From Phytohabitans aurantiacus (GTDB lineage Bacteria > Actinomycetota > Actinomycetes > Mycobacteriales > Micromonosporaceae): DNA of 64,000 nt. The notes under the pieces were generated by a model that was given only the letters and a program-made list of their open reading frames with translations, had not been told where the DNA came from and searched no databases. The position numbers and the translations under genes are program-made. The DNA is taken from the NCBI RefSeq assembly GCF_027923225.1, contig NZ_BSDI01000016.1, positions 1 to 64,000 on the forward strand, read 5' to 3'. Positions 32,099-40,751 of this stretch are shown here, piece after piece (position 1 is the first letter of the stretch; each line of letters begins with the position of its first letter).

Positions 32099-32579
32099 TT
32101 TGGCCGGTGCCCTCGTAGGCGGCCAGGTCGGCGAGCGTCTCGGTCACGGTCGACGAGAGCGGCGCGGGCAGGCTGTCGAGCGTGAAGAAGCCGGCGTCGG
32201 TCGTCTCGTCGGTGACCCGGGTCAGCTCGCCGGCCCACTGGTCGATCCGGAACGCGATCACGAAAAGCTGGTACGTGTCGGAGTACATGTTGGTGAAGGT
32301 GTACGCCGGGCCGGTGTACAGGCCAAAGGGGGTGACCGCGCCCGCTTGGAGGCCGGTCTCCTCGTAGACCTCGCGCACCGCGCAGTCGGCGATCGACTCG
32401 CCCAGCTCCATGGCACCGGCCGGCATCGCCCACACGCCGTTGTCGGCGCGCCGGATCAGCAGCAGCCGGCCCTCGTCGTCGCGGACGACGCCGCGCGCGC
32501 CAACGAACATCAGCGTGCGGTCGCCGGCAACCGCGCGCAGTTGACCAAGGTACGAGTCCGCCCACGAAATGCTCGCCAC
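32085..32579 (-). CDS. NUDIX hydrolase
   Basis: The 164-residue protein has a complete Nudix box, GAMELGESIADCAVREVYEE plus TGL, at about residues 54-76 (G-x5-E-x7-REV-x-EE-x-G). It should hydrolyse a nucleoside diphosphate derivative; the substrate cannot be told. The sequence RTLMFVGARGVVRDDEGRLLLIRR precedes the box. The start is a GTG at 32579. It is convergent with MazF and its terminal codons (MILK-stop) fall in the repeat at 32047-32098. Confidence 0.88.
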   Translation of the reverse strand: MASISWADSYLGQLRAVAGDRTLMFVGARGVVRDDEGRLLLIRRADNGVWAMPAGAMELGESIADCAVREVYEETGLQAGAVTPFGLYTGPAYTFTNMYSDTYQLFVIAFRIDQWAGELTRVTDETTDAGFFTLDSLPAPLSSTVTETLADLAAYEGTGQMILK

Positions 32580-32620
32580 GCACAGATACTAGATCTCTTC
32601 CGGAGTGTGACGAGGGCCAC

Positions 32621-32626
32621 TAGATT
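32621..32626 (+). promoter_or_regulatory. Leaderless -10 box of the acyl-CoA ligase gene
   Basis: TAGATT lies 8 nt upstream of ATG 32635 with no ribosome binding site. Confidence 0.45.
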
Positions 32627-32634
32627 CGGTAACC

Positions 32635-34266
32635 ATGCGCAGCACGATGATGGACGTCCCTTTGCTGGTTTCCCGGATCCTCGACCACGGCAGCACCGTG
32701 CACGGGAGCGCCGAGGTGGTCACCTGGACCGGCACCGAGGGGCGGCGGACGACGTACCGGGAGGTGGGGGCGGCCGCCGCGCAGCTCGCTCACGCCCTTC
32801 GCGACGATCTCGGCGTGACCGGTGACCAGCGGGTCGGCACCTTCATGTGGAACAACGCCGAGCACCTCGTCGCCTACTTCGCCGTGCCGAGCATGGGCGC
32901 CGTACTGCACACGCTCAACCTGCGCCTCTTCCCCGACCAGCTGGCATACATCGCCAACCATGCCGAAGACCGCGTGATCATCGTCGACAGCACGCTGATC
33001 CCGCTGCTGGCGAAGGTGCTGCCCCAGATGTCCACCGTGGAGCACGTCGTGGTGGTGGGCGGCGGTGACGCGGCGCCGCTCGGCGACCGGGTGAGCGTTC
33101 ACCGCTGGGACGACCTGCTGCGCGACAAGCCGACGCGGTTCGACTGGCCCGAGGTCGACGAGCGCGACGCCGCCGCCCTCTGCTACACGTCCGGCACGAC
33201 CGGCAACCCCAAAGGCGTCGCCTACTCGCACCGTTCGATCTGGCTGCACTCGATGCAGATCAACGCGCCGGAAGGGTTCGGTCTCGGCCCGACCGACCTC
33301 GAGCTGGCGATCGTGCCGATGTTCCACGCGATGTCGTGGGGCATCCCGTACGCCGCGTTCATGTCCGGGGCGTCGCTGCTCATGCCGGATCGCTTCCTGC
33401 AGGGCGCCCCGATAGCCGAGATGATCGCGGCTGAGCGCCCGACCAAGGCGGGTGCGGTGCCCACCATCTGGACCGATCTGCTGGCGCACCTCGACAGCCA
33501 CGACGTGGACGTCTCCTCGCTCCACGAGGTGATCGTCGGCGGCTCGGCGTGTCCACCGTCGCTGATGCACGCGTTCGCTGACCGGTACGGGATCCAGATC
33601 ATTCACGCCTGGGGCATGACGGAGATGTCGCCGCTGGGTTCGGTGTCACGCGAGCCGGCGGGCGCTACCGGCGACGACGCGTGGGCCTACCGGTACACGC
33701 AGGGGAGGGTGCCGGTCGGCGTCGCCGCTCGGATCGTGGGTCCGCTGGGCGACGTGATGCCCGCCGACGGCACGTCCGTCGGTGAGCTCGAGGTCCGCGG
33801 GCCGTGGACGACGGCACGGTACCTGGGCGACGACAAGCCCGATCCCGACAAGTTCCGGGACGGCTGGCTGCGCACCGGTGACGTGGGCACGCTGTCGCCG
33901 GACGGGTTCATCACGCTGACCGACCGCGCCAAAGACGTGATCAAGTCCGGCGGTGAGTGGATCTCCTCGGTCGAGCTGGAAAACGCCCTCATGGCGCACC
34001 CATCGGTACTGGAGGCGTGCGTGGTGGGCGTACCCGATGAGCGCTGGGGTGAACGGCCGCTCGCCACGGTCGTGCTCCGCGAGGGCGCGACCGCCTCGGT
34101 CGATGACCTGCGCGACTTCCTGGGCACCCAGATCGCCAAATGGCAGCTGCCGGAGCGGTGGGCGTTCATCGAGGCGGTGCCCAGGACCAGCGTGGGCAAG
34201 TTCGACAAGAAGGTGGTGCGGTCGAACTACGCCAGCGGTGAGCTGGAGGTCACCGAGGTCGAGTAG
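32635..34266 (+). CDS. Long-chain fatty-acid-CoA ligase (AMP-binding)
   Basis: The 543-residue ANL-superfamily enzyme has the P-loop YTSGTTGNPKGV at about residue 184, the acyl-pocket motif HAWGMTEMSPLG, the adenylate motif GWLRTGDVGTLSPDGF, and the C-terminal catalytic Lys in TSVGKFDKK (about residue 523). It activates a fatty or aryl acid as the CoA thioester. The closest general type is FadD-like medium/long-chain ligases; the chain length is not predictable. It stands alone between NUDIX and ku. Confidence 0.92.
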   Translation: MRSTMMDVPLLVSRILDHGSTVHGSAEVVTWTGTEGRRTTYREVGAAAAQLAHALRDDLGVTGDQRVGTFMWNNAEHLVAYFAVPSMGAVLHTLNLRLFPDQLAYIANHAEDRVIIVDSTLIPLLAKVLPQMSTVEHVVVVGGGDAAPLGDRVSVHRWDDLLRDKPTRFDWPEVDERDAAALCYTSGTTGNPKGVAYSHRSIWLHSMQINAPEGFGLGPTDLELAIVPMFHAMSWGIPYAAFMSGASLLMPDRFLQGAPIAEMIAAERPTKAGAVPTIWTDLLAHLDSHDVDVSSLHEVIVGGSACPPSLMHAFADRYGIQIIHAWGMTEMSPLGSVSREPAGATGDDAWAYRYTQGRVPVGVAARIVGPLGDVMPADGTSVGELEVRGPWTTARYLGDDKPDPDKFRDGWLRTGDVGTLSPDGFITLTDRAKDVIKSGGEWISSVELENALMAHPSVLEACVVGVPDERWGERPLATVVLREGATASVDDLRDFLGTQIAKWQLPERWAFIEAVPRTSVGKFDKKVVRSNYASGELEVTEVE

Positions 34267-34277
34267 GCCAGTACCGG

Positions 34278-35279
34278 TCAGGCGGACTTGCGCGCGGTCT
34301 TCTTGGCGGGTGTGGCCTTCTTGGTCGCGGTCTTCTTCGCTGGTTCGGCCTTCTTGGCGGCCGCGGTCTTCTTGGCAGGGGCCTTTTTCGCCGGCTCTGC
34401 CTTCTTCGCCGCGGCCTTCTTCGCGGGTGCCTTCTTCGCTGGCGCGGCCTTTTTGGCCGACCGGGCCGACGTGATCGGGGTGGGCTCGCCCGCGCCTTCG
34501 CCGCGTGCCGCCTTGGCACGCTCGACCGACGCGCGCAGCGCCGCCATCAGGTCGACCGCCGCTGCCGGCGCCTCCTCGACCTCCTCCGGCTGGACGACCT
34601 CGCGGCCCTCGACCTTCGCGTCGATGACCTCCTGGAGCGCCTCGCGGTAGTTGTCGGTGTAGTCGCCCGGGTCGAAGTTGGCGGCCATCGAGTCGATCAG
34701 CGACCCGGCCATGGCGAGCTCGGGCGGCCGCACCTGGATGTCTTCGTCGAGGAACCCGAAGTCCGGCTTACGGATCTCGTCGGGCCACAGCATCGTGTTG
34801 AGCAGGAGCACGCCCTCGCGTACCCGCAGCGTGGCGAGCTGCTCGCGCTGGCGGAGGGCCACCTTGACGATCGCCACCCGGTCGGTGTCGGTGAGCGCGT
34901 CGCGGAGCAGCACGTACGGCTTGGTGGCGGCGCCTTCGGGCTCCATGAAGTACGCCTTGTTGTACAGGATGGGGTCGACCTGGTCGGCCGGCACGAACTC
35001 CAGCACGTCGATCGCGTGCGAGGTGCTCAGCGGCAGGTCGGCGAAGTCTTCGTCGGTGAGGATGACCATCTCGCCGCCGCCGATGTCGTACCCCTTGGCG
35101 ATGTCGTCGTAGGTGACCTCTTCACCGCAGACCGAGCACGTCCGCTTGTACCGGATGCGACCGCCGTCTTCCCGGTGCACCTGATGGAAACGGATGTCTT
35201 TCTCTTCCGTTGCCGAATACAGCTTGACCGCGATCGATACAAGGCCGAACGAGACGGCACCCTTCCAGATTGCCCGCAT
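34278..35279 (-). CDS. ku: Non-homologous end-joining protein Ku
   Basis: The 333-residue bacterial Ku binds DNA ends as a homodimer and recruits LigD. The core (residues 1-255) begins MRAIWKGAVSFGLVSIAVKLY and contains TCSVCGEEV and the Ku bridge ALREQLATLR-like segment. Residues about 275-333 are a Lys/Ala/Pro tail of about ten KKAAPAKKAP-type repeats, which in other actinomycete Ku proteins adds DNA binding and near-end threading control. It is divergent from ligD genes across 127 bp, the usual NHEJ layout. Confidence 0.95.
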   Translation of the reverse strand: MRAIWKGAVSFGLVSIAVKLYSATEEKDIRFHQVHREDGGRIRYKRTCSVCGEEVTYDDIAKGYDIGGGEMVILTDEDFADLPLSTSHAIDVLEFVPADQVDPILYNKAYFMEPEGAATKPYVLLRDALTDTDRVAIVKVALRQREQLATLRVREGVLLLNTMLWPDEIRKPDFGFLDEDIQVRPPELAMAGSLIDSMAANFDPGDYTDNYREALQEVIDAKVEGREVVQPEEVEEAPAAAVDLMAALRASVERAKAARGEGAGEPTPITSARSAKKAAPAKKAPAKKAAAKKAEPAKKAPAKKTAAAKKAEPAKKTATKKATPAKKTARKSA

Positions 35280-35394
35280 GTCGCTCCCCTACCCCGTGAG
35301 CTGGTCAGGAACCCCCGCCGCGCGTCGTGCAACAGCCCGCTGTCCCCAGCATCGCATCGGTTGGAACGGGACGCGAGAGTTTACGCAGGCGATC

Positions 35395-35400
35395 TATGGT
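35395..35400 (+). promoter_or_regulatory. Leaderless -10 box of ligD ligase gene
   Basis: TATGGT lies 6 nt before GTG 35407 within the ku/ligD divergent region. Confidence 0.45.
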
Positions 35401-35406
35401 GAGGAA

Positions 35407-36354
35407 GTGCCAGGCGCGCCGTTTCGGCCGATGCTCGCCACTACGAGCGAGCGGCTGCCGGGCGGGCAAGGCTGGACGTACGAGTTCAAATGGGACGGCG
35501 TCCGCGTGATCGCCGATATCCGTCAGGCGTCCGCGCGGTTCTGGGCGCGGTCCGGCGCGGAGGTGACAGCGGCGTACCCGGAACTGGCGCCGCTCGCCCG
35601 GGTCCTCGACGACGCCGTGCTCGACGGCGAGGTCGTGCTCCTCGACGAGAAGGGCCGGCCGTCGTTCGTGGCGCTGGCCGAGCGGATGCACGTACGCGAC
35701 CACGCCCGCGCCGCCCGGCTCGCCGCGAGCATCCCGGTGACGTACATGATCTTTGACCTGCTCCGCTGGCGCGGTGCCGACCTGACCGGATGGCCCTACC
35801 GCGACCGTCGGGCGGCACTGGAGGCACTCGGGCTGGCCGGCCCGCGCTGGGCCGTGCCGCCCAGCTTCTCCGACGGCCCCGCCACCGAGGCGGCCGCGAA
35901 GGAAAACCAGCTCGAAGGCCTGGTCGCGAAGCGACTCGATTCCGTGTACCGGCCGGGCGCCCGCTCGCCCGACTGGTTGAAAATCAAGTCAGAGGTCACG
36001 GCAGAGCTCGTGGTCGGTGGCTGGCGACCCGGCGCGCGCCGCATCGGCGGCCTGCTGGTGGGGGTACCACGTCCGGACGGGCGGCTCGACTTTCGCGGGC
36101 GGGTCGGTGGCGGCATCGGGGTGACCGCCGAGCAGGCACTCCTCGACGTGCTCGAACCCAGGCGCGCACCCGCGTCACCCTTCGCGGTAGGAGGCGTGCC
36201 GCGCGAGGATGCCCGTGGCGCGATCTGGGTAAGACCGGACATCGTGGTGGAGGTGAAGTACGGGCAGCGCACGCCGGATGGGCGGATGCGATTTCCCCGC
36301 TTCCTGCGGCTGCGCCCCGACATGACCCCGGAGGACGTGACGGATGCCGCGTGA
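35407..36354 (+). CDS. ligD: ATP-dependent DNA ligase (LigD ligase domain)
   Basis: The 315-residue enzyme has the adenylation motif YEFKWDGVRV with the nucleophile Lys near residue 28. It also has FVALAERMH, motif V LVAKRLDS, and an OB-fold C-terminal part ending FPRFLRLRPDMTPEDV. It corresponds to the ligase module of mycobacterial LigD, encoded here as a separate protein. GTG 35407 is preferred. Its last 11 bases overlap the start of the polymerase gene, so the two modules are likely made in equal amounts. Confidence 0.92.
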   Translation: MPGAPFRPMLATTSERLPGGQGWTYEFKWDGVRVIADIRQASARFWARSGAEVTAAYPELAPLARVLDDAVLDGEVVLLDEKGRPSFVALAERMHVRDHARAARLAASIPVTYMIFDLLRWRGADLTGWPYRDRRAALEALGLAGPRWAVPPSFSDGPATEAAAKENQLEGLVAKRLDSVYRPGARSPDWLKIKSEVTAELVVGGWRPGARRIGGLLVGVPRPDGRLDFRGRVGGGIGVTAEQALLDVLEPRRAPASPFAVGGVPREDARGAIWVRPDIVVEVKYGQRTPDGRMRFPRFLRLRPDMTPEDVTDAA

Positions 36355-37243
36355 GCAGCGGATCAGGGTGGAGGTCGACGGGCGGAACCTGGAGCTGTCC
36401 AACCTGGACAAGGTGCTCTATCCGTCAGCCGGCTTCACCAAGGGCGAGGTCATCGACTACTACACGCGGATCGCGCCGGTGCTGCTGCCGCACCTGCGAG
36501 ATCGGGCGCTCACCCGTATCAGATTCCCGAACGGCGTGGACGGGGCATCGTTCTTCGAGAAGAACGCACCCGCCGGTACGCCGGACTGGGTGCGGTTGGA
36601 GCGGCTGCCGGTACCCGGCTCCACGAAGTCCCGCGAAATGCTCGACTACGTGGTCGCCGACGACCTGCCCACCCTGGTGTGGCTCGCCAACCTCGCCGCC
36701 CTCGAACTGCACACTCCACAGTGGCGAGTCGGCGCCGATCCCGACCTGATGGTCGTCGACCTGGACCCCGGCGCGCCGGCCGGATTGCGGGAGTGCTGCG
36801 CGGTGGCTGTGCTGATGCGCGATCGCCTGGCCGCGGACGGGCTCGACGCGTACCCGAAGACGTCCGGCAAGAAGGGCATGCAGCTCAGTTGCCCGATCGC
36901 GGGTACGCAGTCGGCTGAGGAGGTGTCCGGGTACGCGAAACGGATCGCGGAGGAGCTGGAGCGCGGTAACCCGAAGGGGATCACCTCGAAGATGGCCAAG
37001 CGACTCCGGCCGGGCAAGGTCTTCATCGACTGGAGCCAGAACAGCGCCACCAAGACCACCGTGGCGCCATACTCCCTGCGCGCCCAGCCGACACCAACCG
37101 TGTCGACGCCGTTGACCTGGGACGAGGTCGAGGCCGGCGCCGCCCGCCCGTTCACCTCCGGCGAGGTCCTCGACCGTATCGAAGAACACGGCGACCTCCT
37201 GGAACCCTTACTAACCCCAGGCCCCGAACTCCCATCGAGTTAA
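36344..37243 (+). CDS. LigD-type NHEJ polymerase/primase
   Basis: The 299-residue archaeo-eukaryotic primase-like polymerase has the catalytic acidic pair in VVDLDPGAPAG (about residue 140), the motif TSGKKGMQL, and the third Asp in VFIDWSQN. It adds nucleotides, preferably ribonucleotides, at broken ends before ligation. Together with the upstream ligase and divergent Ku it makes up the NHEJ module. The nuclease (3'-phosphoesterase) module of LigD is not present in the window. Confidence 0.93.
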   Translation: MPREQRIRVEVDGRNLELSNLDKVLYPSAGFTKGEVIDYYTRIAPVLLPHLRDRALTRIRFPNGVDGASFFEKNAPAGTPDWVRLERLPVPGSTKSREMLDYVVADDLPTLVWLANLAALELHTPQWRVGADPDLMVVDLDPGAPAGLRECCAVAVLMRDRLAADGLDAYPKTSGKKGMQLSCPIAGTQSAEEVSGYAKRIAEELERGNPKGITSKMAKRLRPGKVFIDWSQNSATKTTVAPYSLRAQPTPTVSTPLTWDEVEAGAARPFTSGEVLDRIEEHGDLLEPLLTPGPELPSS

Positions 37244-37244
37244 T

Positions 37245-37859
37245 TCATCGCCAATACGCCGGCCGGCTCAGTTTGATGCCGGCCTGTGTATTGATTTCAG
37301 CAGGGAGTTGCGCGCGGCTTAGTTTGTCCCGACCCAACCAATAAACCGCGTCCGCCGTGCGTCGGAGTTCGTCGGAATGACGCCTGGGTGGAAATACCAC
37401 GATCACCCTGCTGCTTGGCCGCACTCGCCGGACCGCGCGTATGGCCGGGCAGAGGTCGCTGTCCGCAGAAATGATCAGCGCCACGTCGAACCGATCGAGG
37501 GCGGCGTCCTCCACCAGGGCGACGGCCAGGCTGACGTCCGTCTCCTTCTCCTCGTACGTCGTCCAGCGCGCCCGGCAGACAAAGCATGTGCACGTCTTCC
37601 GCTGAAACCGTCCCTCGTGCGTCTCGACAAGTGCACAGTGCGCCTTGAGCGCTTCGAGGTAGGCGAGTTGCCGGCGCCGGCTCGCGTCCTGGTCGCGGAC
37701 CCTGGCGGTGAAATAGCGCACTTTCTCCAGCTGTTGCCCAGGCCGGAGCAGAGACTCGCCGAGTGCTTCTAGATCAAGCCAATGTAAGGATCGGCCGAAC
37801 TGTGTTCGCATTCCGTGGTAGAGATTAAAACCGTCGATGTACACGTAAATCCGCGGCAC
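37245..37859 (-). CDS. NYN-domain (PIN-like) putative ribonuclease
   Basis: The 204-residue protein starts at GTG 37859, with AAGGAGG about 5 nt upstream, and reads VPRIYVYIDGFNLYHGM. Family acidic residues are seen in YIDGFN, KETDVSLAVALVEDA and ISADSDLCPA, so it should be a metal-dependent nuclease. An internal Cys cluster, KTCTCFVCRARWTTYEEKE, may bind zinc. Many actinomycetes carry such genes singly, sometimes near mobile elements. Its leader carries two strong tandem hairpins (37912-37956). Confidence 0.85.
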   Translation of the reverse strand: MPRIYVYIDGFNLYHGMRTQFGRSLHWLDLEALGESLLRPGQQLEKVRYFTARVRDQDASRRRQLAYLEALKAHCALVETHEGRFQRKTCTCFVCRARWTTYEEKETDVSLAVALVEDAALDRFDVALIISADSDLCPAIRAVRRVRPSSRVIVVFPPRRHSDELRRTADAVYWLGRDKLSRAQLPAEINTQAGIKLSRPAYWR

Positions 37860-37911
37860 GCGTTCCTCCTTGCCGTTCACCGGGCGAGCGTTGTACGCTT
37901 GTGACAACCCC

Positions 37912-37956
37912 GCCGGAGATAGCATCTCCGGCCCGACGGCCCCGCAAGGGGCCGTC
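37912..37956. promoter_or_regulatory. Tandem hairpins in the NYN gene leader
   Basis: Two perfect 9-bp hairpins lie 2 nt apart: gccggagat/atctccggc with a 3-nt loop (37912-37932) and gacggcccc/ggggccgtc with a gcaa loop (37935-37956), followed on the plus strand by tcttta. Read from the minus strand they lie about 53-99 nt upstream of the NYN start codon; read from the plus strand the second resembles a terminator. Confidence 0.6.
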
Positions 37957-38068
37957 TCTTTATGCACCAAGGGTTGTTGGTACGCAACGCCCAATCGGCA
38001 TGTCGTGCGATAAGGCACCACGGGGTTGATCGTGAATCGCGCACGGTGAGGCTGCGGGAGCAGCGGTC

Positions 38069-38094
38069 GCTACCGCGACGGGCGCCGCGGTAGC
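38069..38094 (-). terminator. Putative terminator of the XPB helicase gene
   Basis: A 9-bp stem (gctaccgcg with cgcggtagc) and 8-nt loop lie 33 nt beyond the minus-strand stop at 38127. There is no T tract. Confidence 0.5.
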
Positions 38095-38126
38095 TCAAAG
38101 TCCGGTCCTGGTTGTGGGATAAGGCG

Positions 38127-39767
38127 TCAGGTGAGGACGTCGTCGGCGTCGACGATGGTGTAGGCGTAGCCCTGCTCGGCTAGGAAGCGTTGCCGGTGGG
38201 CCGCGTACTCGGTGTCGATCGTGTCGCGGGATACGACCGTGTAGAAGTGCGCCTGGCGGCCGTCGGACTTGGGGCGCAGTACGCGGCCGAGGCGCTGCGC
38301 TTCCTCCTGGCGGGACCCGAACGTCCCCGACACCTGGATGGCGACCGTCGCCTCGGGCAGGTCGATCGAGAAGTTGCCGACCCGCGAGATCACCAGGGTC
38401 TTCAGGGCTCCGGAGCGGAACTCGTCGAAGAGCCGCTCGCGCTCCTTGGTCGTGGTGGCGCCCTGCACGATGGGCGCGTCCAGAGCCTCGCCCAGTGAGT
38501 GGAGCTGGTCGATGTACGCGCCGATGACCAGGATCTGGTCGCCCTTGTGGCGCTCGACGAGGGCCTTGACCACGGGCAGCTTGCTGCGTGCGGTGGCGGC
38601 GAACCGGTACCGCTCCTCCTGGTCGGCCGTCGCGTACGCCATCCGCTCGTCGTCCGTGAGGGTGACGCGGACCTCGGTGCAGTCTGCCGGGGCGATCCAG
38701 CCCTGCGACTCGATGTCTTTCCAGGGCGCGTCGTACCGTTTCGGCCCGATCAGGGAGAAGACGTCCCCTTCCCGACCGTCTTCCCGGACCAGCGTGGCGG
38801 TGAGCCCGAGCCGGCGCCGGGCCTGGAGGTCGGCGGTGAACCGGAAGATCGGCGCCGGCAGCAGGTGCACCTCGTCGTAGATGACGAGGCCCCAGTCGCG
38901 GGCGTTGAAGAGGTCCAGGTGGGTGAAGGCGCCGCCGCGCCGGGCGGTGAGCACCTGGTACGTCGCGATGGTGACCGGGCGGATCTCCTTGCGCTCGCCC
39001 GAGTACTCACCGATCTCCTCCTCGGTGAGGGAGGTGCGGGCGAGCAGTTCGCGCTTCCACTGGCGGCCGGCGACCGTGTTGGTGACCAGGATCAGCGTGG
39101 TGGCCTGCGCCTGGGCCATGGCGGCCGCACCGACGAGCGTCTTGCCGGCGCCACACGGCAGCACGACGACACCGGAGCCGCCGGCCCAGAAGCCGTCGAC
39201 CGCTTCCTGCTGGTACGAGCGCAATGTCCAGCCGTCGAACGCCAGGTCGATCTTGTGGGACTCGCCGTCGACGTATCCGGCCAGGTCTTCGGCCGGCCAG
39301 CCCAGCTTGAGCAGCGCCTGCTTGAGTCGGCCGCGCTCCGAAGGGTGCACGACGATCGTGTCGTCGTCGACGCGGCCGCCCAGCATGCCGGCGAGCTTCT
39401 TGGACTTGCTGACCTCGGTCAGTACGGCCCGGTCGAGGCCGCGCAGCACCAACCCGTCGGTGGGGTGGTTGAGCAGCTGCAGCCGGCCGTACCGGTCCAT
39501 GGTCTCGGCGACGTCGACGAGCAGGGCGTGCGGCACGGGATACCGGGAGAAACGCAGCAGCGCGTCGACCACGCCCTCCGCGTCGTGCCCGGCGGCCCGC
39601 GCGTTCCACAGGCCGAGCGGGGTCAGCCGGTACGTGTGCACGTGCTCCGGCGAGCGCTCCAGCTCGGCAAAAGGTGCGATCGCCATGCGGCACGCCTGCG
39701 CGTCGGGATGATCGACCTCCAGAAGCAAGGTCTTGTCCGACTGCACGATCAGTGGTCCACCACTCAC
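38127..39767 (-). CDS. XPB/Rad25-type DNA repair helicase
   Basis: The 546-residue superfamily 2 helicase is of bacterial XPB type. An N-terminal helicase-associated domain (residues 1-170) precedes GAGKT in VVVLPCGAGKTLVG (about 205), the DEVH box VIYDEVHLLPA (about 294), the XPB-specific RED motif VREDGREGD, and motif VI QEEAQRLGRVLR. XPB unwinds DNA during repair in eukaryotes and has 3'-5' helicase activity in mycobacteria. The start is GTG 39767. A protein with an XPB N-domain relative lies nearby at 40752. Confidence 0.93.
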   Translation of the reverse strand: MSGGPLIVQSDKTLLLEVDHPDAQACRMAIAPFAELERSPEHVHTYRLTPLGLWNARAAGHDAEGVVDALLRFSRYPVPHALLVDVAETMDRYGRLQLLNHPTDGLVLRGLDRAVLTEVSKSKKLAGMLGGRVDDDTIVVHPSERGRLKQALLKLGWPAEDLAGYVDGESHKIDLAFDGWTLRSYQQEAVDGFWAGGSGVVVLPCGAGKTLVGAAAMAQAQATTLILVTNTVAGRQWKRELLARTSLTEEEIGEYSGERKEIRPVTIATYQVLTARRGGAFTHLDLFNARDWGLVIYDEVHLLPAPIFRFTADLQARRRLGLTATLVREDGREGDVFSLIGPKRYDAPWKDIESQGWIAPADCTEVRVTLTDDERMAYATADQEERYRFAATARSKLPVVKALVERHKGDQILVIGAYIDQLHSLGEALDAPIVQGATTTKERERLFDEFRSGALKTLVISRVGNFSIDLPEATVAIQVSGTFGSRQEEAQRLGRVLRPKSDGRQAHFYTVVSRDTIDTEYAAHRQRFLAEQGYAYTIVDADDVLT

Positions 39768-39901
39768 GCCCGGGCCCCTCCCAAAAAGACCCTCAAGTGT
39801 TGCACGACCTTGTCACACTCCCGAAGAAACATTTCATTTGACGCAACCGAGGTGGTACCTCTGTGCGTCTACGAAGGGACAGCTGCTCTGGGGAGGGCGC
39901 C

Positions 39902-40747
39902 GTGGTTTGGAGAGGCTCGCGCTTGATCGCGGTCGCAGTTGTCACGTTGATCGGCGCCGGAGCGTGCGCGTTCGAGTCGCAGCCTGACCAGCGTGGAGCG
40001 GATCTCCAGCCGGTGAGTGCGGCAGAAGGTAATACGGGGGCGAGCGCGACGCCCGGTCCGGTCGAAACACCCACACCCAGCCCCAAAGCGACAACCAGCC
40101 CCAAGACGACCGTCTCTCCCACACCCACGAAGACGACGAAGAAGACGACCAAGCCGGGCTGTGCGCAGGGCGATAATCAGCGCGAGGTCGAGACGGCGCT
40201 GGCCAAGCTGGGTGGCTTCGGCACGATCACCGTCGACGGCAAGCAGTCGGCCGCCGACTGCGCGGCGATCAAGAAGTTCCAGCAGCGGTACGGCATCTCC
40301 CCGGCCGCCGGACGAGCCGGCCCCACCACCGCCGACGTGGCGAAGCGGCTCGCCGCGACCGATACGCGCAAGTGCAAGGGCGGCAGCGGCACCACGTTCT
40401 GCCTCGACCTGACCCACCAGACGGTCTGGGCGATGAAAGGTGGCAAGGTCGTCCTGAAGCCGACCGTCACGCGTACCGGGATGTCCGGTTTCGCCACCCC
40501 GACCGGCGTCTACACGGTGCAGAACCGGGCACTGAAGGAGTGGTCGAACCCGTACGAGGTGTGGCTCCCGTACTGGCAGCGGTTCAACGGCGGGATCGGG
40601 TTCCACGAGACCACGACGTACATCCACGTGAAGTCGATCGGGTCGCACGGCTGCGCCAACCTGCTTCCGTCCGACGCCCGCGCCTTCTGGAAGCTCGGCA
40701 AGATCGGCACCCGGGTGCACGTGTTCGGACACCGGCCCGGCACTTAG
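39902..40747 (+). CDS. L,D-transpeptidase with peptidoglycan-binding-like domain
   Basis: The 281-residue secreted protein has a signal segment LIAVAVVTLIGAGACAFES (possibly a weak lipobox at Cys 22 or so) and a Thr/Pro/Lys linker. A peptidoglycan-binding-like domain carries AAIKKFQQRYGI. The YkuD catalytic motif follows, HETTTYIHVKSIGSHGCANL, with catalytic Cys near residue 250. It should make 3-3 cross-links or attach proteins to the wall. GTG 39902 has GGGGAGGG upstream; GTG 39863 is the alternative. It lies between, and convergent to, helicase-type genes. Confidence 0.85.
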   Translation: MVWRGSRLIAVAVVTLIGAGACAFESQPDQRGADLQPVSAAEGNTGASATPGPVETPTPSPKATTSPKTTVSPTPTKTTKKTTKPGCAQGDNQREVETALAKLGGFGTITVDGKQSAADCAAIKKFQQRYGISPAAGRAGPTTADVAKRLAATDTRKCKGGSGTTFCLDLTHQTVWAMKGGKVVLKPTVTRTGMSGFATPTGVYTVQNRALKEWSNPYEVWLPYWQRFNGGIGFHETTTYIHVKSIGSHGCANLLPSDARAFWKLGKIGTRVHVFGHRPGT

Positions 40748-40751
40748 GGCC

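Noticed and set aside
38041..38112. tRNA-like fragment (ccgcggtagctcaaagtccgg) beyond the XPB helicase gene
   Set aside because: Only a D-arm-like start is present; no anticodon or T arm can be folded. Kept as a hairpin only. It could be a remnant of an integration site but nothing else supports that.
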